The notes: generated by a model not told the origin, from the sequence alone. A stretch of DNA of 64,000 bases from Anaerolineae bacterium (GCA_023382535.1 JAHDWA010000005.1:62001-126000), one strand, 5' to 3'; shown: positions 40,131 through 47,968, counted from the stretch's first letter. A program made the numbers and translations.

Positions 40131-40523
40131 ATGAAAATCAGTGATCTGTTTCCGAGCAAATATATGAAGGGCGACGACATGGGCGGTAAGCCGTGGTCGT
40201 TCAAAATCAAGAGCGTGCGGATGGAAGAGATGCACGACAAGCAAGCCAACAAAAAGGCCAAAAAGCCGGTGGTGTATTTTCACGGGCCGCGTAAGGGGTT
40301 GATTCTAAACCGGACGGTGGCCGAACAGATTGCCAAAGTGACCGACCAGGATGATACCGACAACTGGCCCGGTCACGTGGTCACAATCCATCCAATGACC
40401 ATTACCGCCTTTGGATCCACTTATCTGGTCATCCGGGTCAAGCCACCAGAGAACGGGCCATCGGAGGTGCCGGACGAGTTGGCACATGATGAAGAAGAAT
40501 TGGAGGAGATTCTGGAAGATTAG
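40131..40523 (+). CDS. Conserved phage replication-region protein (ISDLFPSKYMK family)
   Basis: 130 residues after AAAGGAAC. The pattern MKISDLFPSKYMKGDDMGGK, then KKPVVYFHGPRKGLILNRTV, DDTDNWPGHVVTIHPM and STYLVIRVKPP recurs in many phages next to recombination or replication genes, function unproven. An acidic tail (DEEELEEILED) recalls single-strand DNA binding proteins. Located just upstream of the pentamer arrays and the RAMP-like gene. Confidence 0.7.
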   Translation: MKISDLFPSKYMKGDDMGGKPWSFKIKSVRMEEMHDKQANKKAKKPVVYFHGPRKGLILNRTVAEQIAKVTDQDDTDNWPGHVVTIHPMTITAFGSTYLVIRVKPPENGPSEVPDELAHDEEELEEILED

Positions 40524-40543
40524 ATTTACGGGATAGCAAGGGG

Positions 40544-40670
40544 TTCTTTCAAACATCGTCGGTTATCCGGCGACCGTATGCAGTTGGGTCTGGCACGGCG
40601 CAGTGGGGCGGGGCTTGGCATAGTACGGTGTGGTCTGGTGAGGTGTGGTGCGGCAAAGTCTAGTATAGCA
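40544..40670 (+). repeat. Header hairpin plus pentamer array C, 18 units
   Basis: Header TTCTTTCAAACATC, hairpin CGTCGG-TTAT-CCGGCG (40557-40572), then 18 units from 40581 (CAGTT GGGTC TGGCA, CGGCG CAGTG GGGCG ... TAGTA TAGCA). All 18 fit N-R-G-Y-N. Under equal base use each unit has a 1-in-16 chance of fitting, so the phase is certain. Confidence 0.9.
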
Positions 40671-40676
40671 AGGAAT

Positions 40677-40807
40677 TCTTTCAAACATCGCCGGTTATCC
40701 GGCGGCCATACGGAGCGCGGTGGAGCGAGGTGTGGTCAGGTACGGCGTGGTGTGGCCGGGCTGGGTCGGGTCAGGCTGGGCCGGGCTTAGTACAGCATAG
40801 CAAGGTT
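40677..40807 (+). repeat. Header hairpin plus pentamer array D, 18 units
   Basis: Header TTCTTTCAAACATC and hairpin CGCCGG-TTAT-CCGGCG repeat the header of array C. Then 18 units from 40718 (CGGTG GAGCG AGGTG ... TAGTA CAGCA TAGCA AGGTT), all N-R-G-Y-N. Arrays C and D end in the same words (TAGTA, xAGCA, TAGCA, AGG), yet the units in between differ, so they are not simple copies. Array D ends 32 bases before the RAMP-like ATG. Confidence 0.9.
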
Positions 40808-40839
40808 AAATCAATCCAAGAAAGCGAGGCTTAGGAGCA

Positions 40840-41442
40840 ATGTCAAACATTATTAAAGCAGAAGTAACAGTCGAGGGTATTCGTCCGATTCTCTGGCACC
40901 ATTTCGGTCCGGATGCCATCCCCCTGGAGAAGCAGGAGAAAACCGGCGTAGCCGGCAATGACCCCGAAGAGTGGAAGCGCACCGTTTTATTTACGAAAGA
41001 CGGTCAACTTTACGTCCCCGGCTCGTACATTTTTGGTACGTTACGCGATGGCTCAAAATTCACCAAAAAGGGCAAGGGTTCTATTCAGGCCGCCTTAACT
41101 TCCACCTTGCAGGTTTTGGATGACCGAGTTTTATTGGATCGCTGGATTCCCGGCTTTAGTGGGGGCTTGCCAGAGAGCTTACCTACCGATTCAGGGGAGT
41201 TAGTGTATCTGGATATTCGGAGCGTGGTGAATCCGAGCACGAGGGGCAGAAATGTTCGCTATCGCGTCGCTGCCTCCCCTGGCTGGACTACCGCTTTTCG
41301 GCTGGAATGGGACAAGACCATTGTCAGCCGGGGCGAGATGGAGGCGGCTTGTATTGACGCGGGCAAGCTTTGCGGCTTAGGGAGTGGGCGCAAGATAGGC
41401 TTGGGCCGGTTTGGGCTTGTTTCGTTTGAGATTGAAGGATAA
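40840..41442 (+). CDS. RAMP/Cas7-like protein, copy 2
   Basis: 200 residues, paralogue of the protein at 18930 with about 37 differences by eye. The two conserved blocks are retained: LYVPGSYIFGTLRDGSKF and CGLGSGRKIGLGRFGL, as is RSVVNPSTRGRN. Differences cluster at the N terminus, residues 115-120 and the ends of strands. TTAGGAG precedes the ATG. Bounded by pentamer arrays D (upstream) and E (downstream) in the same orientation. A Cas7-like subunit that polymerises on repeats of 5 nt is an attractive idea but wholly inferred. Single-strand annealing or RNA-binding is equally open. Confidence 0.65.
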   Translation: MSNIIKAEVTVEGIRPILWHHFGPDAIPLEKQEKTGVAGNDPEEWKRTVLFTKDGQLYVPGSYIFGTLRDGSKFTKKGKGSIQAALTSTLQVLDDRVLLDRWIPGFSGGLPESLPTDSGELVYLDIRSVVNPSTRGRNVRYRVAASPGWTTAFRLEWDKTIVSRGEMEAACIDAGKLCGLGSGRKIGLGRFGLVSFEIEG

Positions 41443-41448
41443 CTTACA

Positions 41449-41528
41449 CGGCTTGGTCGAGTCCGGTCGGGCGTGGCAAGGTGGGGTTTGGTACGGCACG
41501 GTGAGGCCGGGTAAGGCAAGGTAAGGGT
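41449..41528 (+). repeat. Pentamer array E, 16 units
   Basis: Begins seven bases after the RAMP-like stop: CGGCT TGGTC GAGTC, CGGTC GGGCG TGGCA ... AGGTA AGGGT. Fifteen of 16 units fit N-R-G-Y-N. Lies between the RAMP-like and HNH genes as array A does in copy 1, and its end (AAGGTAAGGG) again supplies the ribosome-site-like sequence for the HNH gene. No header hairpin. Confidence 0.88.
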
Positions 41529-41534
41529 AATTCA

Positions 41535-41843
41535 ATGCCAAAATTTAGACCACCTCAAGAGATTTGGGTCAAGCAACGCCAATCAACCTGGCAGCGGGAC
41601 AAAGGCCGCTGCCAGGGACCGTACTGCCAGGATAAGCCAGAGTGGTCGCTTCCCCTGGAACAAGCCCACGTTGACCACATCAAGAGCGGTAAATTAGCTG
41701 ATAACTCACTTAAAAATCTACGCTGTTTGTGCCGACGCTGCCATGTGCTTCGGGCCGATACTCGCCACCGGGGAATGATCGCGGCGGCGTTACGTGACGG
41801 AGTTATACCCCCAAACTGGCGTGAGCTAGTTTGGGACGATTGA
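41535..41843 (+). CDS. HNH endonuclease A, copy 2
   Basis: 102 residues, paralogue of 18552: CQGPYCQDKPEWSLPLEQAH, VDHIKSGKLADNSLKNLR, CRRCHVLRADTRHRGMI. HNH residues and zinc cysteines all kept. Always found after a RAMP-like gene and array in this window, which hints at one functional unit. Confidence 0.8.
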   Translation: MPKFRPPQEIWVKQRQSTWQRDKGRCQGPYCQDKPEWSLPLEQAHVDHIKSGKLADNSLKNLRCLCRRCHVLRADTRHRGMIAAALRDGVIPPNWRELVWDD

Positions 41844-41863
41844 TAATTCAAGCAGGAGGCGTT

Positions 41864-42397
41864 ATGACACCTACCGAAGCGGCCCGTGAATGGGCCAAAC
41901 AGAATCCCAACGTAACCGGCCTCGTGGAGGTGCTCTACCTGAACCCCAATGGAAAAGGTGGGCGGCGAGGATACAGCCGAAAGTCAACGGTTTGTTACGT
42001 AAAGGAAGGCAAGGCGGCTCAAACGCGGGGCAAGAGACACACCGACCCGGAGACGGGCAGGCGGACTCACACGTTCAACGGTTACTGTCACGTGTGCCGG
42101 CAAATCTTTCTCGAACCCGCTCTCAGAACCGGCCACCTTCCCGACCCGGAAGCCGGACAGGTCGCGCCTGATGACACCCCGGCGCCGCACGTGATCGGCG
42201 GTGTTCGCAATCAATGGGCCTGGCTCAACGCCTGCCCTGCTTGCTTTGAGCGCGCCGGACTGGTGGATAATGCCAGGGGTACAATGGGATCGAGCTGGAC
42301 CACGCCGCCGGTTGACTGGGCGCGGCTTCACCCGGCCTATTGGGTCAACGGTAGCTATGCTCCGGCCCCACTGGCGATAATAGATTTAACCAAGTGA
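41864..42397 (+). CDS. Zinc-binding phage protein, unknown
   Basis: 177 residues from the ATG at 41864 (AGGAGG upstream). N terminus: EAAREWAKQNPNVTGLVEVL. Then a treble-clef-like set: CHVCRQIF and later CPACFERAGL. Basic region RRGYSRKSTVCYVKEGKAAQ. Probably nucleic-acid binding. Follows HNH A and may be part of the same transcript. Confidence 0.6.
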   Translation: MTPTEAAREWAKQNPNVTGLVEVLYLNPNGKGGRRGYSRKSTVCYVKEGKAAQTRGKRHTDPETGRRTHTFNGYCHVCRQIFLEPALRTGHLPDPEAGQVAPDDTPAPHVIGGVRNQWAWLNACPACFERAGLVDNARGTMGSSWTTPPVDWARLHPAYWVNGSYAPAPLAIIDLTK

Positions 42398-42399
42398 TT

Positions 42400-42417
42400 T
42401 GTCTCCAATTGGAGACA
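42400..42417. repeat. 18-bp palindrome, copy 10
   Basis: Perfect copy filling the whole gap between two convergent genes (stops at 42397 and 42418). Confidence 0.9.
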
Positions 42418-43047
42418 TCACTGAACCGGCTCGATCAGCACCGGCTCCACCGTCTGAATATTGATAGGCCGGGGCGGGGCTTCGGCTCCAATACGCCGGT
42501 ATGGTTCCACCTGAACCACGGCAACGCTCCAGACGTAAGTTTTATAATCCGGGGTGACTATTTTGGCGCTGGCCGGGTTGAGGTCAAGCCAGTAAACCCC
42601 ATCGCCGGCATAGTGGATTATGTGTTCCGTCCCGTTGAAGCGCTCGGCTTCCTCTTCGGTGATAGTCGAAATAACCCTGGCGTCGCGCACGTCGTAAGCG
42701 CCCAGGGAGACCGGATCACGTTCCGGCCGCCAGATGCGCAGCTCAAACATCGTGTTGGGGGTGAGATTGCCGTCCCAGCGCCACATAAAGCGGCCCGGGT
42801 AGCGGTTATCGTCCCTGGCATAAATGGTGTCGTTTGGAGGTGGGGCGATAAGTTCGGGCGCGCTAGCCTGCTCGGCAGGTTTATTGGCCGGGGCGTGATA
42901 TTCGGCCACGTGTTGGGCTATGGCTGTGGCGACAATGGCCTGCACCGTTGCCTCGGTGACGGGTGGTGGCTGCTGGGGCTGCCTCATCGTCAAGCCTAAA
43001 AAGAGCAAAGCCAGGCCGGCCAGGGAGTAAAAAAGCGTGTTCTTCAT
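42418..43047 (-). CDS. Membrane-anchored exported protein
   Basis: 209 residues. N-terminal signal anchor (LFYSLAGLALLFLGLTM), Pro-rich linker, helix (VQAIVATAIAQHVAEYH), then a beta-rich extracellular domain (RFMWRWDGNLTPNTMFELRI, GDGVYWLDLNPASAKIV). Likely expressed in the lysogen. No recognised family. Confidence 0.6.
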   Translation of the reverse strand: MKNTLFYSLAGLALLFLGLTMRQPQQPPPVTEATVQAIVATAIAQHVAEYHAPANKPAEQASAPELIAPPPNDTIYARDDNRYPGRFMWRWDGNLTPNTMFELRIWRPERDPVSLGAYDVRDARVISTITEEEAERFNGTEHIIHYAGDGVYWLDLNPASAKIVTPDYKTYVWSVAVVQVEPYRRIGAEAPPRPINIQTVEPVLIEPVQ

Positions 43048-43077
43048 GGGCGTCTCGTTTCGATTGCTAAAGATGTT

Positions 43078-43107
43078 TAGCCGGGATAACTCTCCTTATA
43101 CCGGCTA
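43078..43107. repeat. GCCGGGATAA-N-TTATACCGGC palindrome
   Basis: AGCCGGGATAA-CTCTCC-TTATACCGGCT: 11-base arms with one mismatch and 6-base centre, overlapping the stop of the next minus-strand gene. Best copy of this element together with 7170. Confidence 0.7.
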
Positions 43108-43314
43108 GTGCTGGCCCCCGGTCAGGTCAATTTCGAGAACGCGCCGGGCGTATTCGGCCAGTAGTCCGGCGGCGTCGGGCTGGTTCAGCCTGACCAGGAG
43201 GCGGTACACTTCAATCAGAGCCTGGTCGTCCATTGCATTGAGCATTTCGGCGGCGAGGGTCTCGCTGGGCACTCGATGAAAGTTTCCGTTCTGAGATGGG
43301 TTGTTGGTATTCAA
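43105..43314 (-). CDS. Small protein coupled to the methyltransferase
   Basis: 69 residues from a TTG at 43314 overlapping the methyltransferase stop (TTGA); GGGGGAG lies upstream. Helical: ETLAAEMLNAMDDQALIEVY, LVRLNQPDAAGLLAEYARRV. Coupling to the methyltransferase suggests an accessory role. The open frame extends further 5' through the methyltransferase gene, but that part is a shadow. Confidence 0.55.
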   Translation of the reverse strand: MNTNNPSQNGNFHRVPSETLAAEMLNAMDDQALIEVYRLLVRLNQPDAAGLLAEYARRVLEIDLTGGQH

Positions 43315-44936
43315 AACAACTCCCCCTGCTTCGGCCCGCCCGGGTCCGCCTTCTGGGCCTGCTTGAACGTGCCCCAGGCCGGCGGCATTTGCACTTTGGC
43401 CCCGCGCAGCAGTTCGGCGATGCTGAGGATCTGAAGCCGCGGGTACTTGCGGCCCCAACCGGGCGAGTGGTAGAAGCCGGCAGTGACCGCCTCTCTTTCC
43501 ATCTCCACCGTGGGCGGCTCCAGGGTGATGAAGACGCCGATGGCTGCCTCCTCCCGCTCGACCGTGCCCCGCAGATCGCGCACGTCGCCGCTCTTGACGT
43601 GGCCGCTTTTGACCTGGACCAGCACTCGCTTCGGCTTGCCGCCCGGATCGTCCACGAAGTTGATCACCCCGTCAATGCCCCGGTCCGCACCCTTCTTGCC
43701 CTGCTTGCTGCCGGCCTCACCGCCCAGCGGCTTGGCCCGGACCAGCGACAGCGCCCACCACTGGAATTGATAGCGGTCATCCTGGGCGAGCTGCCGCGCG
43801 GCGCCCGCGTCTTCCGGCTCGCCGATGACGTTGAACTGGATGCCGGGGAACATTTCGGCCAGGCGGTACTTTTGCAGGGCGATGGCCAGGTGGGTGATGT
43901 CAATCCCGATCCAGGCCCGGCCCAGTTTTTGGGCGGCGGCGATGGTCGTGCCGCAGCCGCAGAAGGGATCGAGCACCACGTCGCCGGGGTTGCTGCTGGC
44001 GCTGATGATCCGCTCCAGCAGGGCCAGGGGCTTTTGGGTGGGGTAGCCGAGGCGTTCGGCATCGTGTGCACTGAGAGGTTGTATATCTGTCCAAACATCG
44101 GTCATTGGCTGACCTTCGAGTTCGTGGAGATAAACTTTCTTCATAATCCGACCATCTTTTTTTATCGGAAAATGAAGACGTCCTTCTTTGTCTAGTTGCT
44201 CCATTCGCTCTCTGTTCACGCGCCACCCCTTGGCCGGTGGAGGATACCCCTTGTATTCGTAAGTCAAATTTGGGCGCGGATTAGGAGAGGTTAAATTCTC
44301 CAATTTATAGCGTCCTCGTTGATCCTCGTGACGAAAAAATGTTTCCAGGTATTTGGGGTCGTGGGCGTGGTAGAAACGATTTAGAAGATAGTTTTCAGTC
44401 TTGGTGTAGAAGAAAATTACATCGTGGCTGCGCCCCATACTTTTCCTAGAGTCGCCATGCCCAAACGAGCGCTTCCACATTATTTCGTTGACAAAGTTGC
44501 GCTCGCCAAAAACAGCATCGAGAACCAGTCGGATATAATGGCTCGCCGTCGGATCGCAGTGCAGGTACAGGCTGCCGGTCGGCTTGAGTACCCGGTGCAG
44601 CTCCACCAGCCGGGCGGCCATCATCACCAGGTAGGCCATCATCTGGTTGGTGCCGATAAACTTGCGCAGCGCGCCGACCATATCGGCCACCCGCGCCGGC
44701 GCGTCGCCGATCAGCTCGTGGTAGGTCTCCTCGGCGGGCTGGTTCCAGTGCCAGGTGTCGTCGAAGGCGGTGAGCTGGGCCTCGCTCTCGCGGCCGCTTT
44801 CGTCTTTGAAGAGTACGTTATAGGAGCGGTTGGAGTTGAACGGCGGGTCGAGGTAAACCAGGTCCACGCTGGCGTCGGGGATGTGCTCGCGCAGGATGGC
44901 CAGGTTGTCGCCGTAAAAGAGGGTGTTTGGGTTCAT
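43311..44936 (-). CDS. Beta-class DNA methyltransferase fused to Mrr-like nuclease domain
   Basis: 541 residues. Motif IV DPPF at 30-33 and, later in the chain, motif I DPFCGCGTT near 330: the permuted beta class (N6-adenine or N4-cytosine). Between them lies the target-recognition region, markedly more AT-rich than the flanks (44090-44500). From about 400, an Mrr-type PD-(D/E)xK domain: ADRGIDGVINFVDD then RVLVQVKSGHVKSGD. A single chain with methylase and nuclease parts could be a self-contained R-M or a modification enzyme that restricts competitors. Widespread in prokaryotes; activity of the nuclease part unknown. Confidence 0.8.
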   Translation of the reverse strand: MNPNTLFYGDNLAILREHIPDASVDLVYLDPPFNSNRSYNVLFKDESGRESEAQLTAFDDTWHWNQPAEETYHELIGDAPARVADMVGALRKFIGTNQMMAYLVMMAARLVELHRVLKPTGSLYLHCDPTASHYIRLVLDAVFGERNFVNEIMWKRSFGHGDSRKSMGRSHDVIFFYTKTENYLLNRFYHAHDPKYLETFFRHEDQRGRYKLENLTSPNPRPNLTYEYKGYPPPAKGWRVNRERMEQLDKEGRLHFPIKKDGRIMKKVYLHELEGQPMTDVWTDIQPLSAHDAERLGYPTQKPLALLERIISASSNPGDVVLDPFCGCGTTIAAAQKLGRAWIGIDITHLAIALQKYRLAEMFPGIQFNVIGEPEDAGAARQLAQDDRYQFQWWALSLVRAKPLGGEAGSKQGKKGADRGIDGVINFVDDPGGKPKRVLVQVKSGHVKSGDVRDLRGTVEREEAAIGVFITLEPPTVEMEREAVTAGFYHSPGWGRKYPRLQILSIAELLRGAKVQMPPAWGTFKQAQKADPGGPKQGELF

Positions 44937-44943
44937 GACGAGA

Positions 44944-45927
44944 TTATTCTATGCTGATGTCCAATAAATACCAGTTCTGGCCGGCTTTATCATAATCCAG
45001 AATGCAGGTATATTTGGAGCGGATCATCGCTCCAAAGGAATTCTCGGCATCCACCTCACCGGCGACAACCCAGACACCCGAATTACGGAGCTTGCTGGTA
45101 TCTACGCCAAACTGGCTGGCCTGCTCCGCCTCCAGGAACATTGCCTTGTCCCTGTCGTCAAAGAGGCCGCCGAAGTCGGCAGATGAGGGCGATTTCAGGT
45201 TGTCTCGAACAAAGTCCTTGCACATTACCTCGGCCATTATGTCATTGCCAATATCAGGGGTTGGGGTTCCGGTTGGCGCGGAGGTCGGGGTGGGCGGGAT
45301 CTCGCCCAGGCTCTCCAGGGTAACGTTCTCGATTTGCAGGGCGTAGAAGCCGTTATCTTCAGGCCAGGTATCGTTGATCGTGCCGGCAATGGTGACGGCC
45401 TGGCCCAGGCCAATCTTGAGAACGTCATCTTTACTGATGTAGGCATAGATGTCTATTTTTGGTTCGCCGGGTTCAACGTCAAGGCTAAGGTAGGGTTTGC
45501 CGGTATACTCGTCAATTTCCAGAACGACGCCGGTCCAACCCCTCACCTGACGGCCCTTGATGGTGTCGAGATAGGTGCTGTATTGGGTGGCGTTCCATCC
45601 TTTTTCGTCGGGATTTTGAATAATATCGGCAAAGGACAGGTCGGCAAGGGGGGTATCGGTCGGGACAGGGGTATCGGTAGGAGCCGGAGCCGCCGTTGGG
45701 GCGGGGGTATCCGTGGGGGCGATAGTACTGGCCGGAGGGGGCACGGCGGTGGGCGCCGTGCTATCCTGAGCGGCTGGAACCGGTGTGGGTGTTTTATCGG
45801 GCGCGACGAGCGCGACGGGGATACTGCACAGGCAGCAAGCCATGACCAGGCCAAAAATACCGGAAAGTAATTTGACGGTGACGCTTTGGCCTTTCCACCA
45901 ATTGAATACGCGGTTAAGAATTTGCAT
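44944..45927 (-). CDS. Membrane-anchored OB-fold-type protein with TPTP linker
   Basis: About 327 residues from the ATG at 45927. One N-terminal span (LSGIFGLVMACCLCSIPVAL), a Thr/Pro-rich linker of some 50 residues, an OB-like domain (RQVRGWTGVVLEIDEYTGKP, VLKIGLGQAVTIAGTINDTW) and a C-terminal domain (CKDFVRDNLKSPSSADFG, SFGAMIRSKYTCILDYD). Linkers of this kind are typical in Chloroflexota surface proteins. Lysogen-expressed surface protein is the best guess. Confidence 0.6.
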   Translation of the reverse strand: MQILNRVFNWWKGQSVTVKLLSGIFGLVMACCLCSIPVALVAPDKTPTPVPAAQDSTAPTAVPPPASTIAPTDTPAPTAAPAPTDTPVPTDTPLADLSFADIIQNPDEKGWNATQYSTYLDTIKGRQVRGWTGVVLEIDEYTGKPYLSLDVEPGEPKIDIYAYISKDDVLKIGLGQAVTIAGTINDTWPEDNGFYALQIENVTLESLGEIPPTPTSAPTGTPTPDIGNDIMAEVMCKDFVRDNLKSPSSADFGGLFDDRDKAMFLEAEQASQFGVDTSKLRNSGVWVVAGEVDAENSFGAMIRSKYTCILDYDKAGQNWYLLDISIE

Positions 45928-46201
45928 AGGAAGCACTCCTCTTTGAATGTCAAGATCACCGAGTTGATTAATACCAGGTGTCTGGAATGGTCGCGGGCCG
46001 GCCTCCTTCTCCTCCCAATCGTGTGAAAAAGGTTAGAGTTTTTTAAGGTCAAAACGGGACTTTGGTACTACAAGTAATTAGGAAATCTTTACAAATCTTG
46101 TGGTATAATCTGGAAACAGCGTGAAGGTTGCGTAAAGATCGCCCCCCCTCTCTCTAGCTGATTGCCGCGTAAATTGACCAAAATTGTACAAGGAAGATGT
46201 T

Positions 46202-46405
46202 ATGCCCTTTCGATGTCGAATCCCTCACCGCATTACCCCTCAAACCGTTTATGATTCAAATACGGCCTTCCTGATCATCCTCGACCTGGTTGAGAAAAAC
46301 GGAATGTCACTGGCCGAAGCGGTGCATATGTTGAAAACCGGTGCGTTCAGGATGGCTATTCGGCCCCGCTCTTTGATTCGTATCTCGCCTGTAGAAAAGC
46401 AATAA
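46202..46405 (+). CDS. Small hypothetical protein
   Basis: 67 residues from the ATG at 46202 (AAGGAAG upstream). Looks like an antitoxin/regulator-size protein (SNTAFLIILDLVEKNGMSLA, EAVHMLKTGAFRMAIRPRS). Convergent with the repressor gene, overlapping it by 50 bases. A 265-base gap upstream (45937-46201) carries a TATAAT-like element near 46104 without a matched -35. Weakly supported. Confidence 0.45.
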   Translation: MPFRCRIPHRITPQTVYDSNTAFLIILDLVEKNGMSLAEAVHMLKTGAFRMAIRPRSLIRISPVEKQ

Positions 46406-47021
46406 AACCGTCCCGGTCCTGCGGGGTGGCGTCGTCCACGGCGGTCATCAGGTTGATGAGGTCAACATTCTCCTGCCATTCCTGCAACTTCCTCTGCCGC
46501 TCGCTGCTCGAATTGAGCGGGTTGAGCTGTTCTTTGAGCTGCCAGCGCGCGAAGTCATAGACGAAGCGCTGGCGGAAGGACTCAAGCGCCTTGAACAGTT
46601 CCATGATGTGCTCGTCGTCGGGGACGGGTGGAATGGGCGGGAGTTCGTAGGGGGCCGGCGATTCACGGATAGCCGGCGGGCCGGCGGGCCGGCCCTGCAA
46701 GCCGCGCACCGACTCCAGCAGGAACTGCTGCTTTTGGGACGAAAGCTGCCTGTAGGCGGCGACCAGTTTACCCTCTTCCTGGGCGGGATTCGGTTCAGGC
46801 GGGAGCAGGCCGGCCAGGCGGAAGAGCCTTTCAGGCGGCTCGCCCAGCGCCTTGGCGACACCCGCGCAGAAATCCCAACCGGGATTCTGCTCGCCGGAGA
46901 TGACGCGCGAGACAGCCGCGCCCGATACCCCGGCGCGGCGGCCCAGCTCGCGATGGGACCAGCCCCGGTCCCGGAGCTGCTCGACAATCCAGGTTGACAA
47001 TTTGTTATCCATTCTTTCCAT
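46356..47021 (-). CDS. Phage repressor-like XRE protein
   Basis: 221 residues. N-terminal HTH (LRDRGWSHRELGRRAGVSGA, AVSRVISGEQNPGWDF), then a Pro-rich hinge and a helical C terminus (FKALESFRQRFVYDFARWQL). No peptidase S24 signature, so not an SOS-cleaved LexA/CI type. Divergent from the RHH regulator at 47150, the natural lysis/lysogeny switch of this element. Could be the protein that binds the TAGCACA-n2-TGTGCTA operators, which is inference. Confidence 0.75.
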   Translation of the reverse strand: MERMDNKLSTWIVEQLRDRGWSHRELGRRAGVSGAAVSRVISGEQNPGWDFCAGVAKALGEPPERLFRLAGLLPPEPNPAQEEGKLVAAYRQLSSQKQQFLLESVRGLQGRPAGPPAIRESPAPYELPPIPPVPDDEHIMELFKALESFRQRFVYDFARWQLKEQLNPLNSSSERQRKLQEWQENVDLINLMTAVDDATPQDRDGFIAFLQARYESKSGAE

Positions 47022-47068
47022 TTTACCCCCAACGCCGAAAATTTAATGTATCAATTTGCTACACCCAC

Positions 47069-47140
47069 TTGACAGACGCTAACAAGGTGTGATATACTCC
47101 TGTTACTTGCAGATTGCATTTCGTTGACTGTAAGTAACGG
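47069..47140 (+). promoter_or_regulatory. Early promoter and inverted repeat upstream of the RHH gene
   Basis: TTGACA (47069), 18 bases, TATACT (47093-47098). The inverted pair TTACTTGCAG ... CTGTAAGTAA (about 47102-47138) follows in the leader and is a candidate operator or mRNA hairpin. The repressor gene is on the other side. Confidence 0.65.
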
Positions 47141-47149
47141 AGGTTCCTG

Positions 47150-47488
47150 ATGGTAAGGATCAGCACCGGCATTTCACTGCCGGAACCCATTATGAGGTTG
47201 ATTGACCGGACAAAGGAGAGCTGGTTTTGCGACCGCAGCGCGGCGATTACCCGCATCGTGCAGGAGTGGGAACAGTTGCGAGCGAACCAGCTTCCCCTGA
47301 CCGCGTTGATGCCCGCCGAGCCGGAGAGCGAAGCCGAGCAGGTGCGCCGGCTGAAAGTGCAGGAACTGCCGGGGTTTATTCCGAATGAGTTGTTCCCCGT
47401 TCGGCCCTCCCGCTCCCCCCAGGAGCGCCACCTTGGAACCGGCCCCGGCGATGACGTGGACGAGGAGGGGGCTGATGGCGACCTGTAG
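47150..47488 (+). CDS. Ribbon-helix-helix regulator
   Basis: 112 residues after ACGGAGGTTCCTG. N-terminal RHH: VRISTGISLPEPIMRLIDRT, then SRSAAITRIVQEWEQL-type helix (actual CDRSAAITRIVQEWEQL). The C-terminal half is Pro/Glu-rich and probably disordered. First gene of the rightward early operon, next to the divergent repressor; a Cro/Arc-like role is plausible. Confidence 0.7.
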   Translation: MVRISTGISLPEPIMRLIDRTKESWFCDRSAAITRIVQEWEQLRANQLPLTALMPAEPESEAEQVRRLKVQELPGFIPNELFPVRPSRSPQERHLGTGPGDDVDEEGADGDL

Positions 47489-47666
47489 ACCCCTCCCCGT
47501 TCTGGAAGCGCGCTGGCAAACGCTGACGCGGCGAATGTGGCGCGAGGAAAAGGCGCTGCTGGCCGGAAAGATTACCCGGTCGGAGCAGGTCGAGGCGGAC
47601 GCGCGGCGGCAGGCGTCGCTGCGGGCGCTGGAGATCGAGGCGAAGAAATCAGGGAGGGCGAACTGA
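47475..47666 (+). CDS. Small helical protein
   Basis: 63 residues from the ATG at 47475 (GAGGAGGGG upstream) overlapping the RHH stop. Basic helix (ARWQTLTRRMWREEKALLAG, EQVEADARRQASLRALEIEA). Stop overlaps the next ATG (TGATG). Unknown. Confidence 0.6.
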   Translation: MATCRPLPVLEARWQTLTRRMWREEKALLAGKITRSEQVEADARRQASLRALEIEAKKSGRAN

Positions 47667-47968
47667 TGGCCCTCCTCCTACAATCCCCCATTGACGAAGC
47701 AAGAAAATATGCGGCGATGGACGCCTGGTTGAAGGCTCACACCGGCCACCACATTGACCCGGCCACGGGCGAGACGGATATAGCGGCGCTGGTCGAGGAT
47801 TGGGCACTGAACAGCGGCCAGGCCGCCGATCCGGACGCGGTGCTGAGGAATCCCTACCACCCGGCCTGGAGCGCGGCCAAAGACGCGCGAATCGCGGCGG
47901 AGTTTGCAGCCGCGAGGGCGGCCTTTGCGGCGCTGGTTGAACGAGAAATCCAGATTGTAGCCAACTGA
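47666..47968 (+). CDS. Small hypothetical protein
   Basis: 100 residues, start coupled to the previous stop. Helical, with HTGHHIDPATGETDIAALVE and a long C-terminal helix (DARIAAEFAAARAAFAALVE). No family recognised. Confidence 0.6.
   Translation: MALLLQSPIDEARKYAAMDAWLKAHTGHHIDPATGETDIAALVEDWALNSGQAADPDAVLRNPYHPAWSAAKDARIAAEFAAARAAFAALVEREIQIVAN

Noticed and set aside
40578..40790. Open frame of 70 codons across pentamer arrays C and D
   Set aside because: A 5-nt period runs through all frames, so long frames appear by chance. Units vary at third and flanking positions without regard to codons, and no ribosome site is present.
43296..44195. Plus-strand frame opposite the methyltransferase
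   Set aside because: Antisense to a gene with clear DPPF and DPFCGCGTT motifs; no protein-like pattern of its own.
46088..46109. TTTACA ... TATAAT upstream of 46202 as a promoter
   Set aside because: Spacing is only 10 bases and no other -35 fits, so it is not listed as a promoter.
42418..47021. Region considered as a complete type II/III restriction system
   Set aside because: Only the fused methyltransferase carries nuclease-like sequence; neighbours are anchored or regulatory proteins without helicase or restriction motifs.
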